A stretch of DNA of 64,000 nt, from positions 21,383,352 through 21,447,351 of the forward strand of contig NC_080720.1 of the NCBI RefSeq assembly GCF_019097595.1. The letters are read 5' to 3'. The notes beneath the pieces are model-generated. The model had not been told where the DNA came from, did not search any database, and was given only the letters and a program-made list of their open reading frames with translations. The first letter of the stretch is position 1. Each line of letters begins with the position of its first letter. Below, one piece after another: positions 1-13,510 of this stretch. This DNA is from Hemibagrus wyckioides (Eukaryota > Chordata > Actinopteri > Siluriformes > Bagridae). The position numbers and the translations under genes are program-made.

Positions 1-2254
1 CTGACCTAAAACTATAATAGAGAGATAGCATGAGAGAGAGAACGAGAGAGAGAGAGAGAGAGATTTTGGGAATCAGTTGAGTTTCAATCAATATATATGA
101 AAATTTATTTGTTTTCTACCAAGCTAGTTAACTAGAAAACAATAGCGAGTCAAGTTGTGAAGCTATTTTATTTAGCAAGAAAGTGGTTGCCAGCAACAAG
201 CTCTTTTTTGAAGGTTCTTGCTCTCTGAAACCAAGTCAGTTTGAATGATAGTCATATAGCGTGAGCAACATAAAGCATCCTTGAAATCTAAGAAATCTTC
301 TTTCTGCCTGCCATGTTGGACAATCCCACTGTCTGACCTAAGCCAGATGAGCAGTCCTGTGCAGAAACCCACACAGGAGATTCAATATACTTTTATTTTG
401 GTTTGTAACACATCACAGTTGTGTTAGATGGCTTTAAAGGATTTTTTTTGGTCTGGGGTTACTTGGTAGGTCTAGCAACAGTTTCTTCCCTTGTCTCAAG
501 TGCTGAACCATGTCTTAGGCCTTTTATGTTAAAACATATTAAGCACATAGAATACAGAATTCTTTATTAAGATTAAGAGAATCATGTGAAATCATGTGAT
601 GTAGCTAATCTATAAGTAGCCTAACATTTATTTATTTATCATGGAAATGCATAGCATTCTGTCTTAAGGACACAGTGGGGAAAACGTTTGATGCAGTCAT
701 CCATCAGTTAAAATGCTATAAGCTCTTTTCAAACCTTCACAAATTAATATTTCTCTCCATTATTTGTTCTTTCAGATAGGACCGGTTTTCAAAGTAACAT
801 ATAAGATAATGTTCATTATGATGACACACATACACATGTTGTATTATTTTATTGTAGATTACCTTACAGAGATTCAATATGAAATATAACAAGGCAACAA
901 AAACAAAGTACAGAGTCTCTGTACATGCTCTAATAATTATAATACCTATATGTTACTGCTGTTTGGGGGATAGTAAGTGAACCTCATTTTAAACAATATC
1001 ACTTCACACCATCAGAATATGGGAGCAATAAGGACGTTATAATCTAGATAGGTTGCAGAAATATTTATAACCCTGCAGTCTGTATAATTGATGATATACT
1101 GTGCTTGTGTGTGTCTGTGTATGTGTGAGTCAGCTAGTTGTGTGAGTCTGATGGGGACTGGCCACCTGTGCAGGATAGGAACACTGTGGGTGGACTTTGA
1201 TGATGCGTACCAAACTTGTTTCACTATCGACACCATCCCCACCAACAACCATGTGAAGGGATTTGTGTGTGTGTGTGTGTGTGTATGTGTGACTGAGTTT
1301 GTGTGTGAGACAGAGGAGAAAGCGAGAATAGGAAGATAGACTGTGCATGAGAGAGTAACAGAAAGAATGAGAATGCAAGAATTAGTCAACATAACATTGA
1401 TACTTTGAAACATCTAAATATAAAATGTTTGTGAAATTTACTAAAGAACTAATAACTTTAAAAAGCAAGATGCAATCGGATGCAATATTTTAATAATTAC
1501 ATTTTACAAACTATTCCACTTCACTTCAGTGATGCGAGTTAGACACACGGCTGAGATTGACTAAATGCTGAGATCATCTTCTCTGGAAACATCTACATTT
1601 TGAACTTGAACTAAATCCCTTTGGAATATTGGCAAAATAAATAAACAAAACTCATAGAAATTATTTTTGTATTACCAGTTTCCAAGCTCCATACACCTCT
1701 ATTTAAATCTAATGTTGGCTACTTAAGATTTTTTGAGTAATATTTTTGAAATATACGTATGAATACAGAGTTTTAAATCTGATCTTTAATATCTGATATC
1801 CAATTTAAAAATCATTATACTTTTGCATGTTTGCATGTGTTTTCTGTCTCAAAACAATTACCTCCAAACACTTAGTTCAAGTCATAGTCAATGCAGGTGT
1901 ATTGAAAAAATTACAATAAGGATCTTTGACGCTTTGGGCTTGTTGGGCTTGCCTGGTTACTTTCAGACAACTTTTCAACTGATGTATCAAAAATTCAGAG
2001 GAGAAATTCTACAAAAAAAAGTTACTTGTTAAAAGCATGTCATTTTATGGGAAGAACACTTGAAGCATCTAGACTATTTTGGCCTATATATTTTGTACAT
2101 CTGTGAGTACATAACTGGTCACCAGTGAGCAAAAATGTAGTACAAAAATGTATTAAAATGTGGTAGACTCTGTGTAACAAAAATTACATTTACGCACATC
2201 TGCTCATGTTGCCTTAAAGCTGCTATACAACTTAAGGCACCACATGTAGCCCGA
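1..2254. other. Gene-free stretch
   Basis: AT-rich sequence with a GA microsatellite at 32-62 and GT-rich tracts around 1110-1285. The reading frames here are short and look like chance. Confidence 0.6.
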
Positions 2255-2715
2255 ACAGGCATAACATTATGAGCACTGACAGATGAAGTGAATAACACTG
2301 ATTATCTCCTCAAAATGGCACCTGTTAGTGGGTGGGATATATTAGGCAGCAAATATTTTGTCCTCATAGTTGATGTGTTAGAAGCAGGAAAAATGGGCAA
2401 GTGTAAGGATTTGAGCGAGTTTGACGAAGGGCCACATTGTGATGGCTAGACGACTGGATTAGAGCATCTCCAACACTACTGGGTGTTCCTGGTCTGCAGT
2501 GGTCAGTATCTACCAAATAGTCCTTTAAGTCCTGTAAGTATTATGGGGGCCCCACCTCACGATTACAAGACTTAAAGATTCTGCTGCTACCATCTTGGTG
2601 CCAGATACCACCTTCAGGGATCTAGTGGAGTCCATGTCTCGAGGGGTCAGGGCTGTTTTGGCAGCAAAAGAGGAACCAACACAATATTATGCAGGAGGTA
2701 TGCCTGATTGGTGTA
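2255..2715 (+). mobile_element. Tc1-like transposon remnant (GATCAGCCATAACATT-type ends)
   Basis: The left end has GGCATAACATTATGAGCAC. Inside is the start of a Tc1 transposase, ATGGGCAAG...GATTTGAGCGAGTTTGACGA (N-terminal MGK.KDLSEFD), then a jump to the transposase 3' end near GAGTCCATGTCTCGAGGGGT. The end ATATTATGCAGG... is decayed. Most of the transposase is deleted and frameshifted, so it is a non-functional fossil of the same family as the copies at 41.4 and 46.4 kb. Confidence 0.75.
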
Positions 2716-4543
2716 TGTATCACAGCACTTAAACAAGGCCCAAATAACCAAAATTCTTCTTCTGTTTTGTTCTTACCATCTGCACTTGCCAAGGACATTA
2801 GCTATTTCTCAGACAATTCAGAATTTCCCTTTGTCAGTCAAAATCTTTGTGGTTATAGGACTGACACTCCTAGCTATATCAATAGCTGAAGCTGAGGTGT
2901 TCACATCCTCTATCATAAAGGCAACCCAGTGCCTGTCATGGTGATCACCAGCAGTAAGGGAAAGCTGTCAAGCTGAAGAAGGAGGTTTTCTGAGGAATGT
3001 TCACAGAGGACCCTCTGGATTCAGTTGAGAGTAGGGGTGCAACTAAATAATTATTCATTATTAGGGTTGAAATGATAATGCATCCTATATGAATATGAAT
3101 ACAAAAGCAAACAGGATGTGAAGTATTCATATTTTTGTTTTTTACAACATGGAGTTTATGGTGGGTTTGGGTATGTACAGAATATTAAGAATTTGCCAAG
3201 AGATTTGTCCAGTATATGGGAGGCAAGAGGCAACATTCATGTTTTTGTAGATGATGCTGTTCTTATTCATTTTAATGCCGGCTATAAGGCTACTATAATG
3301 TTAACCATAAAGAAGTCATGAGAATAGGAACTTTGATATGCAGGCTTCAAAGAAATACCACTAGGACATTAAGAAGCCATATAGCTAAAATAGCAGTATT
3401 AAAAATGGCAGTATTAAAAAATCATGACCACAGGGTAAACACAGACACACTACATCAACAAAAGACATTTAACAGAATAACTGCGACAGAGACTTGCTCA
3501 AAAATAGAACACATAATTAAATCAGCACACTTTTGAAACAATATTTTCTGCTGCACATAACTGGAGTTTATTGGCATGGCTGCTATTTGGAAAATTGCTT
3601 TGTTTCCAAGGTCAGTGAATGCTGTGCCACTGGTTAAGTGATCCTTGACCAATGCAAAAGACATGGCTATAGAAAAGTTACAGCCTGTATGAAAATTTTG
3701 TTGAATTTGGTGCTTCCAAAAGCTTCATACTGCTGTTTCATTGAAATACTCGAGTTCTGCTATTCCAAAGATAATCATGTTTTTACTGCTTTGTCTACTC
3801 TAACAATATTATTGTAGCAAGAAAGGTACATTGCTTGTAGTCTCTAGTCTTTTATGTTATCACACATCATTAAGTTTTGTGCCTCTAGATAGAACTAAAC
3901 TAGTGTATTTAGTGAAATTCTATAGTATATTTACTGAATACAGATGTGTTTGCACAGCTGCTACTGAGGTTTTACATGTTTTTGTGTGATTTTATAGAAT
4001 TCTTTCCAAAGGTGCTCTCATGTGCATTACCTCAGATGAGGGCATTTCTTTCCACAATCAATACTCTACCCTGTGGGCAATCCACTAGCATGCCCCACAA
4101 CCCAGCAATATACAAGAGCAGAGGTTGCATAATCTCTGTGTCTTTTTCTCTCCTCATTCCCTCATAATATTAATTAAGGCTTCTTTGTAAGTCAATCAGC
4201 TGAACTGTCATTTACTTTATTGGAACAGTACAGATGGGTACATCAGCCTGCAGAGAAGACATGTTCCATCAGTGTCACATTAGCACTCTTCATCTTCAGT
4301 CCTCACTCTCCAGTCACACCAACACAAATATTCAACACCAAATGCTCTGAAGCAGTGGCCTCAATCCAAAGACATTAAGGCAGAAAACGCTCAGGATGTT
4401 GCCGACTATGATAATAATGACTATGACAACCAGTATATAGTGTATATGTATATGTACACACACTCATTCAACACAATGAGTGTGCATAAGTATAAATGAT
4501 AAGTAAATATTAATAACTGCTTGTATTATTAACAGAAATTCAA
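2716..4543. other. Gene-free stretch
   Basis: Nothing recognisable beyond short chance reading frames. Confidence 0.5.
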
Positions 4544-4615
4544 ATTCAATCACTCATTCTTGACATATTACACGAATAACAGTCTTGGATGGACACACAG
4601 ATGGAAATACTGTTG
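4544..4615 (+). repeat. Left arm of a perfect 72-bp inverted repeat
   Basis: Base-by-base comparison shows this arm is the exact reverse complement of 7280-7351. Similarity stops abruptly on both sides. Confidence 0.9.
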
Positions 4616-5462
4616 TCATTGTTGTACGTGATATGGCAAGACATAATCACAAAGTGGTAACGTTTTGAGGTTCTGTTAGAGCAAAGATCCATTAAAATGA
4701 TCCATTATTCTTAGTATGGTATGGAAAGGCCTCCCATAATTCACAGCATAATTGACTTGAAGCGATTGAGGCGACTGCCATTATGGGCTCTGCTTGGTTT
4801 CCTTGACAACGATTGTCTAGTCTTTTGCCAGCATCATAACAGCAAAGAACTGAGAGAGGACAAAAAGCTTTTAATAACTAACAAGCCAAAGCTCAGTGAG
4901 AACAAACTGCCTCTATCACATGGGTTTTATGAATCAATTTAATACAATGGAGAGAGATAAAGGATGTCCTCACGGCATGATGACTTGTGCAATATGACTG
5001 GGTATATATTTTTTCTTAACCATTACATTAAACACAAGCTCATAAGCAATTGGACAATGAATTTTATTTAATTCAGGGGTTTCAAATACATGAAATATTA
5101 ATTGTAAGATTAAAGTGCTGGGTGAAACTATAGTAACTACACACTTTATACAAACTGCATGATAACCTATATGAACACTCTCAAAAAGATTAATTTTTCT
5201 AGAATCCTCAAGAATACCCTGAAGAATACTTCAGTTTGTTCCTCTATGAGAGGTTTCTATGCAGAACTCTACAACTGCGTTTCTTTTTCAGAGAAGGGTT
5301 ATAACTTGACAGGGTCCAAGTGCAGTTTTGTTGGTTTTATTTCAGCCAGTGTAGATTGTAGATTCAGCCAAAGATAATTGACAAGCAGCATAAAAAAACA
5401 GTAGCCCTGAATCAGGATGTGACTGTATCTGGATGTTGTCCACATATGCATTGAACAAGTGA

Positions 5463-6268
5463 AGACAAGTGTAAACACGTTTGTGATCGGAATGTTATCA
5501 CATCAACGTGTCCTTATTTGGAGTAGTTTCGCAATACAATCGAGGGTGGAGTAAATCACAAATATAATGAAAAGTTTGCTTTCTCACCCAAAAGTTGCAG
5601 AACCATTAATTCTCTGTTTCCATTACACCAGCTATCCTGAAACCTCCTCATTTTACAAGATTTGCAAAATCTCCCATGAAAGAAAATAGTTTTTAAAAGA
5701 AAACCCAACACTTCAGCTTGACTTTGCAAAGCTATTTTTCCTCTGCAGAATTTTGATTATTGTGTAGGAAAGAGAGCTCTGATCAGATATCCAGATACAG
5801 AAGCCACGTGATGTTGACAAGTGTAAACGTGCCGATTGTAAGGATGATCAATGTGTCCTGTTTCGGAGCTATTTTTGCAATACAATTGAGGGAGGAGTAA
5901 ATCACAAATATAATGAAAAATTTGCTTTCTCACCTGAAACCATTAATTCTCTGTAAAGTACATGCATTTTTCCCACCACTGCTGGCAACGATCCCATAGT
6001 TTTATTTTTACTGTTTCCATTACACCAGCAATCCACCTTAGTAATATTTCAAACCTCCTCATTCTTCTCATTTTAAAAGATTTGCAAAATCTCCGATGAC
6101 TGAAAATAGTTTTTAAAAGAAATCCCAATATTTCAGCTTGACTTTGCAGAGCTATTTTTCCTCTGCAGATTTATTTAAATACTGTGCAGGAAAGAGAGCT
6201 CTGATCAGATATCCAGATACAGAAGCCACGTGATGTTGACAAGTGTAAACGTCCCGATTGTAAGGATG
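5463..6268 (+). repeat. Two-copy tandem duplication, units of about 353 and 422 bp
   Basis: GACAAGTGTAAAC recurs at 5463, about 5816 and about 6238, marking two diverged units. Shared blocks include GAGTAAATCACAAATATAAT (near 5549 and 5896), TTTGCAAAATCTCC (5661, 6081) and GATCAGATATCCAGATACAG (5781, 6203). The second unit carries an extra block of about 70 bp near 5955-6030. The source is probably a transposon; class not recognised. Confidence 0.8.
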
Positions 6269-6269
6269 A

Positions 6270-7087
6270 GAAGTCTTTGGGGGCTTGCATTTAGAAAGTG
6301 ACATTAGTATTTACTGCGGTTTACATTCAGATAAAGATTGGCCACTTAACTTAAACTTTGGCCTTGACAATTACAATTATTTTAATAATATGTTTACGGT
6401 CATAGTCCTGCTGTAAGAAGAAATTGCAAAAGTGTTAAATGACAAGGAGGTATTTGATTGAATTTAAGCAGTTAATGTGCTTTTGCTCACTTCAACATTT
6501 ATCTTGCAAGCAGTTCCACCAGCAGCCATTATATCACAAATTTATCACACTGGTATGACTAAATCTTTATCTCATTTGTCCTTAGTCTTTAATGCCCTTA
6601 ACCTTTAATGTAATGTTCAACTAATTGTGATGAGGCCTTTGTGTTCTGTTGTTTTTTTTTGGTGGTTTGCATGGCCTGGTGTATTCTTCTCTTCCTTGTA
6701 GTCTTTGATAAATACATCCTATAGAGTGATTGAAATGATTTTTGGCCCATTTTCTCTGGCCAGCAAAAAGGAGCCTTGACTTCAATCAATATTTATGCAG
6801 GGAAATATAGAATGAAAAAAAAAATGGCAGGCGTTGAAACCTATAGAAACCTAATAGAAGTTTGGAATATTGCTATGGTATTGTTGCATGCAAAACTGTA
6901 ATCATCACATTAACCACAGCATATTTGTTTTTATCCAAATTTGCCTTTATTTGTCATATATACATTACAGCACAACAAATGATTTTATTCACATATGCTT
7001 TGCTACAGAACCCTGGAGCATATATGGTTAAGGGCTTTGACCAACATTGTCAGCTTGATCTTTTAAAGTAAAAAAAATTCTTCTCCA
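6270..7087. other. Gene-free stretch
   Basis: AT-rich, with no gene or element that I recognise. Confidence 0.5.
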
Positions 7088-7146
7088 TCTTCTTCTTCTT
7101 CTTCTTCTTCTTCTTCTTCTTCTTCTTCTTCTTCTTCTTCTTCTTC
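7088..7146. repeat. (TTC)n microsatellite
   Basis: About 19 uninterrupted TTC units followed by CTC-interrupted remnants. Confidence 0.95.
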
Positions 7147-7279
7147 CTCTTTTAAAGTAACCCAGGGCCTTAACTGAGCTACCACTGCCCAAATTGCATC
7201 TCTCCATCAGAATGACAGGTGGAGCTCCTGACCACTATACAAAAAAAGTTCTAACAATACAGAATCCACCCTCAGGATT

Positions 7280-7351
7280 CAACAGTATTTCCATCTGTGT
7301 GTCCATCCAAGACTGTTATTCGTGTAATATGTCAAGAATGAGTGATTGAAT
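7280..7351 (-). repeat. Right arm of a perfect 72-bp inverted repeat
   Basis: Exact reverse complement of 4544-4615. The arms enclose about 2.66 kb, including the tandem duplication at 5463-6268 and a TTC microsatellite. Confidence 0.9.
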
Positions 7352-8699
7352 ATTTGTAAGATTTATACAAAATTATCATTGTAGACAACAGATGTACTGA
7401 ATACATTTTAAAATGGAACCAAAAAGGGTTATAGTCACATAAGATCAAATAAAAGATATTTTTCAATAGATTCATTCCTGTACATATATCTCCTGTATAT
7501 AGTTTTAGGGTATTTGAGGCACACAACTTAGTAACAAGAAGGACTACACTTCTTGGCTTCAGATGCGCCTCTGTCAGAGCTGATGGCATTGATTTATATT
7601 TGCTATTGATATTGAGATCCATGAGTTAATTGTGCAACCTTCTGTTGCTACATAATACTAAATTGGGGTCATGAAATCACAATGTGTTTGTTGGACGATG
7701 CAATAAAATAAGTGTTTATAAAAATTTTATGTAATCACCTGTAAAGAAAATGTGGTAAAGGTTTGAAGGAAAAACTAACCAAGAATCTACTTCCCTTACA
7801 GCTCATTTATAGCACATAGAAGTAAACAAAGTTCCAAATCTTATCCACAAAATTGTATCCAATGTCTCTAATTTATGTCTCCCCTTCAATGTTAATATCA
7901 GTACATACATGGCTAATTGATTTGGAACTTGTGATCTTTGGAGATTCAGGAGAGCACCTTCCGAATGCACCACTTGGGAGCCTTTTTCTTTTTTAAAATT
8001 TTTCATATGCCATTTTAGTCCTTAGTGAAAACAACTGACTCTAAATACAAATGCCACATTTTAGAATCATGTCCCAATCAATTTAATAATGAATGCAGTG
8101 TACACAGGATCACAACAGTATAATCTTTCTGCTTCTTATTAGTGTGTGTGTGTGTGTGTGTGTGTTGGTTGTCACACAGACATTGAGTACATAATACCCT
8201 TAACACTTAGCCACTGTGGGTGACAAGCGTGTGTTGCCATGGTTACCACAACACAGATGCCCCAGTTATGTCCAGCGCAATGAACATTGGCACATTATCT
8301 ATTATAGTGAGTGTCTCAGGCTGTACAACACAAATGAAAAACCTTAATAAAGTTAGTTTTAAATCAGAGTATATTGTATTTGGCTTGAGCAACATAGCAA
8401 GAATATCTGTGGCTGCTAGATGAACCAAAGTAAGAGTTACAGTAACATGTAAAGCACTGCAAAAGCTTTTGGTAAACATAACTTTGTACTTGTGTTGAAC
8501 TGTACATATCTTAAAGACTGAGAGACTTCTGAGAAACTTCAGATTTGATGACAAGTGAATAATCATGGTCAAGATGATATAATGAGTCCACTAATCTTAA
8601 TTTAGTAGCAACAAGTATTCAGAATAACCTAGATGACTAGAAACCTTCACAGACAAATATTAAGTTGTGTGTGTGTATATACAACAAATAAAGAAGGGT
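7352..8699. other. Gene-free stretch with (TG)n
   Basis: Contains a TG microsatellite at 8142-8165. A 109-residue minus-strand frame at 8243-8572 has no recognisable domain. Confidence 0.5.
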
Positions 8700-9178
8700 A
8701 CACTATGTGCCTATATATGTATGTGGACATCTGACCATTGTGGTTCTTCCCCAAACTGTTGCCACAAATTTGGAAGCAAACAATTGTCTAGAATGTCTTT
8801 GTGTAATCTTGCATTAAGATTTCCCTTCACTGGAACTAAGAGGCCCAAACATATTCCAGCATGACAATGCCCAGTGCACAAAGCCAGACATGGTTTGTCA
8901 AGGTTAGAGTAGAAGAACTTGAGTGTCTTGCACAAATCTCTGGCCTCAACCCCACTGTACACTTTTGGTGTGAACTTTTGTAGTGAGCACTAACCTCACT
9001 AATGCTCTTGTAGCTGAATAAACACTAATCTCCACAACCACACTCCAAAATCTAGTGGAAAGCCTTCCCAGAAGAGAGGAGATTTATAACCCAAAAGGGT
9101 GACTAAATCTGGAATTGGCTGTTCAACAAGCACATAGGTTATAGTCAGGTGACCAGATACTTTTGGCCATATGTGTAT
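8700..9178 (-). mobile_element. Non-autonomous DNA element with TTTTGGCCATAT-type end
   Basis: The right end reads AGATACTTTTGGCCATATGT. The body contains CATTCCAGC..ACAATGCCC and CACACTCCAAAATCTAGTGG, shared with copies at 12.86, 36.09 and 54.23 kb. A decayed short DNA transposon common in teleosts; superfamily not certain. Confidence 0.65.
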
Positions 9179-12100
9179 CGTACCATCGCTAGCAGCAAAA
9201 AAATTACAGAAAAAAAGTGCATCTATTTAATACATATAGGCGAGCAAGCATTCCAAGAAATAGTTTTTTTCTTCACACAAATTTCATTGAGGGCTCTTGA
9301 AACACAGACTTTAAGAGAATATTATTCTAATACAAGCAAATATTCCCACTATTCTACTGATTGCTGCTAAGTTCCCACATTTCTGACTAATCATGTAGAG
9401 ATTTGTAATCAGGAGTAAACTGTTACATATGACCATCAACAATACAGTTAATGACATACCCAAGGATATAAAATGTAAGTGAAAGAAAAAATTTGTTATT
9501 AACACATAAAAATAATGTAGTCTTTATTATAGAATATTTAGCAATTTATGCCTACTAATGAACACTACAGAATATTTCTTTCACCTCAAATGATACATAC
9601 ATTAGCTGACAACGTGCCTATATTTCACAGAGCTGTGCATTTATCTCTGCTGAATATGTCTAAATTACATCATCTTGTGAGGTTTTGTCACACGTTCACT
9701 GAATTTTCAATTACAAAACGCCTGCATTATATGTGAAAAGATGTAGCTGCCCTCCCTGTAGGCTATAAATATTTCATGGTTGCTCCTATAGATCCACCTC
9801 AATGCTTCATGGTTCCAGCTTCTCATTTCTAGCATCTATACTTCTCCAGGTGAAACACTGAAAGCCAAAAGCCTCAAGTTCCTCACTAACACAAATCTAA
9901 AGCTTATAAATAATACCATTTTCTCTTTAACAGTCCATTTCTAAATGGTTTTCATGAGAACTCTTTTTTTAATGTGTGACTATAGGCAAACTGATATTTT
10001 TGAATTTGGACTGGATTTGATTGTCTAAAAACCTGTACTATGTTCTAGTTTTCCAGATGAGGAAGTTCCTCATATATCTCAGGGGGGGAAAAGCCATATG
10101 AATCTGTAAAGCTTTGCTTTTACCTTCCTACATATTCAGAGTCAAAGCAAGGTTGCCATAGCAATGAGCTTGGAAGCCAAAACAGGGTCCTTGGATGACA
10201 AGTGTGCGTGTGTAGTTGCATGTGTGAGGTAGAAGAGCAGACTAGGATTAAGGGAAACAGAATTAAGCTCTTGCTGCACCCCCTACCTCACTAACTACTT
10301 AAGGTCTTTCAGGTCAAATGAATGACTCACATCTCAAAGTTTGCTAAATTCACTTTATTTGTGAGAGGCTTTGCTACACAGAGGACATATTACATGCTGC
10401 AGCTTGTCTCAACCTGGTATATTCTAGTCTTGTTAATTCTGCTGCTGACCTGCTTTCACTCCTGAGTAGATTCAATCACCCAGCAAAATTATATCATGCA
10501 TTTATTTATCACTAAGATAATATCTATGAACATTTCATCTTAAAACATAAACTCTGCTACATACAACCCTGCACTAGAACCTTTGGTTCACTTGCTAAGC
10601 AATGCTTTTACCTAGGATATATTAATATTTCACTGATCCATTTAAATTGTATATTAAGTGAAAAATTTCACAATTGTTGAAAATAATACGTATAATTTAC
10701 AATGACCTGTTTCGAGAAGGGGAAATCATTACTATCCTTTACAGCACACTGTCAGTACTTCACATCCCAATGACATAATAAGGGTCTTCAGTATTATCCT
10801 CACAGGCCTGGAGTTTTCACAGGTTTTTTTTATTCAAGCAAAATAGGAGTCATGCAAATTAGTCATTTGAAGACCAAAACCAATGATCTGCTCCTGATTG
10901 GCTGAAATTAATCTGCAGCCACACTGACCCCCTGTGGATAAGAGTAAAGACCCTTTAATTTAGAAGACAAAAAATAAGATAAACATTTAAGGCTTTCATT
11001 AACATTTCATTAACACTTTTTTTTATTGTGTGGTGATAAGATGCATGTCCAGAGTTTCTTTTTTTCATCAGCACAGTTCAAGGCCAGGCTTAGGGAAAGA
11101 GGGAGAAAGTACAGACATAGTTATTACAAGTCGAAATCAGAGTTAACTCTTTGCGTCAGAGGACAAAAAGTAGAAGTTGTGCCCATGACACTTAGGACTT
11201 AAAGAATTTGTAGTATTTCTGGTTTTGACTAGCCTCCTAGGGGTAATATATTAAAAAAAACACACACACACACACACCAAAAATGTTTACACCTTTGAAG
11301 TAAATGATATCAAACCTATTTCTGCTCTCTGTGATGCCTCAAGAAAGGTTAATCCAACAGAGGTAAAAATGTCCTGACAAATTTTATATCAGACTTGCAC
11401 TTTTATATTAATTGAAAATGTCAGATTCTTAAGTCGATTTCTTATTCTGCCGGCTCCAGAATAATAGAACTCCAGTGTACTGATAAAAGAGTACAGAGAG
11501 ACGTACAGCAATCACAACCTCATAGAACAAGAAGTTCATATAGTTACCTCCAAGCTGCTTTCACCTAGAGGGTTCATTTTCACTAAAACAAGGAAATACT
11601 GAGAAATATATTATTAAAAAAAAAAAGTAATAAAAGTGGACCATATGATATAGGCAGGGCTCATTATTCAGTAATCTTTGTAGAACAGTAAAGCTGCTAC
11701 TGCTGTGCTTTATGTAACTAGGAGCAGGTCATCAATATTGACTTGCGATGTGAAAATATTACTTTATTTATAAAATATATATTACAATTTGATTCTGGCA
11801 TTGGATCCTGGATCGAAGAAGGCAGGAACATGAGAATAGCGAGACATGTTTAATAAAGATATGAGCTGTGAAAAATGTGTTTCTTAGTCACTGGTTGATT
11901 ATGACTATGACTCATCCTTGCTTGTCTCCATGGGAGAAATAAAGAGCTTAGATAAACCTTTAGATAAGATAATCATGTCCCATGGTGACCAATACTTTAA
12001 AAGATACATTAACAAATGAAAGGACATATTAAACAGATGACATTATGTGCACAAAATAATCACTGAATTCAACACTTTTCAGTGAATATGACATCCACAA

Positions 12101-12859
12101 TTTACTAACTCTGTGTGACAACCTCTAGCTAGTTGAGAATAAAAATATTATACTGCTGTCTTCTCTAGGTGGTGTATCTCTAGTGTATTGCACAGAGGTC
12201 TGAAATATAACTCAAACAAGGAATCCTGAGCCAAAAAATACCAACAACATTTCACTGTGTCTCTACTGTACTCTCCACAAATAATAGACAGCATAAGTAG
12301 ATTCTGGCAAACAAGACTGGGGAAATTGGAATATTTTGAAATGTTAGTAAGTTCGGAAATGTGACAGAAAGATAATAATAAATAAAAAAAAAAAAAAATA
12401 ATAATAATAATAACAGCAGAAACCAGAATACTTGATAATACTATAAACATATTTGTATTTCTATATGCTAGATTTTTCCTCAAAAGCTCAAAAGCTTTGG
12501 ACTACTCCATTAGAATGAGATTTCAGAGGGCTTGTTTACTTGCTAGTTATAATTTTTTTAAAGCACCAATGGCTACAATCAGCTACAAGCAGGAACTTTT
12601 ACCAAGATTCTTCCAAAACCTCAAGGTCTGGTTTATGGCTCAAGTTATGAAGCTGATGGCCAGTGAGTTGTGAAACAAATATAAACATAATACACCGACA
12701 TACTGATATTACAAACGTGTGATATTACCCATCTGTGTTAGTTTATTAAATGAACTGGCTCATATTGAAAAGGCTCATATTTGGTAGTGGAAAATGATAC
12801 AAGTATGCATCTAGGGCTAGACAGCTATATGATTTAGAGGTGAGCTGGATGGTGAGAAC
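9179..12859. other. Gene-free stretch
   Basis: AT-rich, with a CA tract at 11261-11278 and short A-rich tracts. No gene, RNA or element recognised. Confidence 0.5.
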
Positions 12860-13066
12860 AAGCTGACTGCACCTTAGGCTTCATCAGTACCTGGTCTCTC
12901 TAATGCTTTTGTGACTGAATGAGCAACGATCTCCACAGCCACACTCCAAAATGGAAAGCCTTTCCAGAAGAGTGGAGGTTATTATAACAGGCAAGGGGGA
13001 TTAAATCAGGAATGGGACAATCAGCAAGCATATATGGGTGTTTACAAACTTTTGGCCTTATAATAT
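12860..13066 (-). mobile_element. Fragment of the TTTTGGCC-end DNA element
   Basis: Shares GCCACACTCCAAAATGGAAA and CCAGAAGAGTGGAGGTTAT with the copy at 8.7-9.2 kb and ends in ACAAACTTTTGGCCTTA. About half of the element is missing. Confidence 0.6.
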
Positions 13067-13114
13067 GTCTAACAACAAACCAGTTTATTCAATGAAAGTA
13101 CAACAGTAAGTCTA

Positions 13115-13510
13115 GTTATTCATTCATTTATTCATTCGTTCATTTTCTGTACTGATTTTTCTACATGGGGATTCCTGCAGAGGGTCTGGGGATTATCCCA
13201 GTAGACTCTGGGGAAAAGGTGGAGGACACCCTGGACAGTGTGCCAACCATCATAGGGCACAGTCACACACACATTCCCACCTGCACCATTCACAGCTTAC
13301 GAACAATTTAGAGATGCCAATCAGCCTACAACACATGTCTTTGGACTGGGAGAGGAAAACAAAGTACCTGGAGGAAACCTCTGAAGCATGGGGAGAACAT
13401 GCAAACTCTGCACAAACAGGGAGAATCACAGGAATCAAACCCCAACCACATAGATGTGAGACAAAAAGAGGTGTGAAACAATTGTGCTAACCACTAAGCC
13501 ACCAGAATTT
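13115..13510. repeat. Interspersed teleost repeat (ATTCATT...AACCACTAAGCCACC)
   Basis: Starts with ATTCATTCATTTATTCATTC and runs through TGGGGAGAACATGCAAACTC to GCTAACCACTAAGCCACC, a pattern I know as widespread in fish genomes. Related short pieces occur near 20.33, 32.76 and 39.35 kb. Class not assigned. Confidence 0.65.

Noticed and set aside
1012..1413. Frames of His-Thr or Cys-Val repeats
   Set aside because: Artefacts of GT/CA microsatellite sequence.
7080..7150. TTC tract as a CRISPR-like or regulatory array
   Set aside because: Simple microsatellite without spacers.
7332..7622. 96-residue minus-strand frame overlapping the inverted repeat
   Set aside because: Unrecognised and partly made of the repeat arm; no support as a gene.
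8243..8572. 109-residue minus-strand frame
   Set aside because: No known motif, no splice context, and composition typical of chance.
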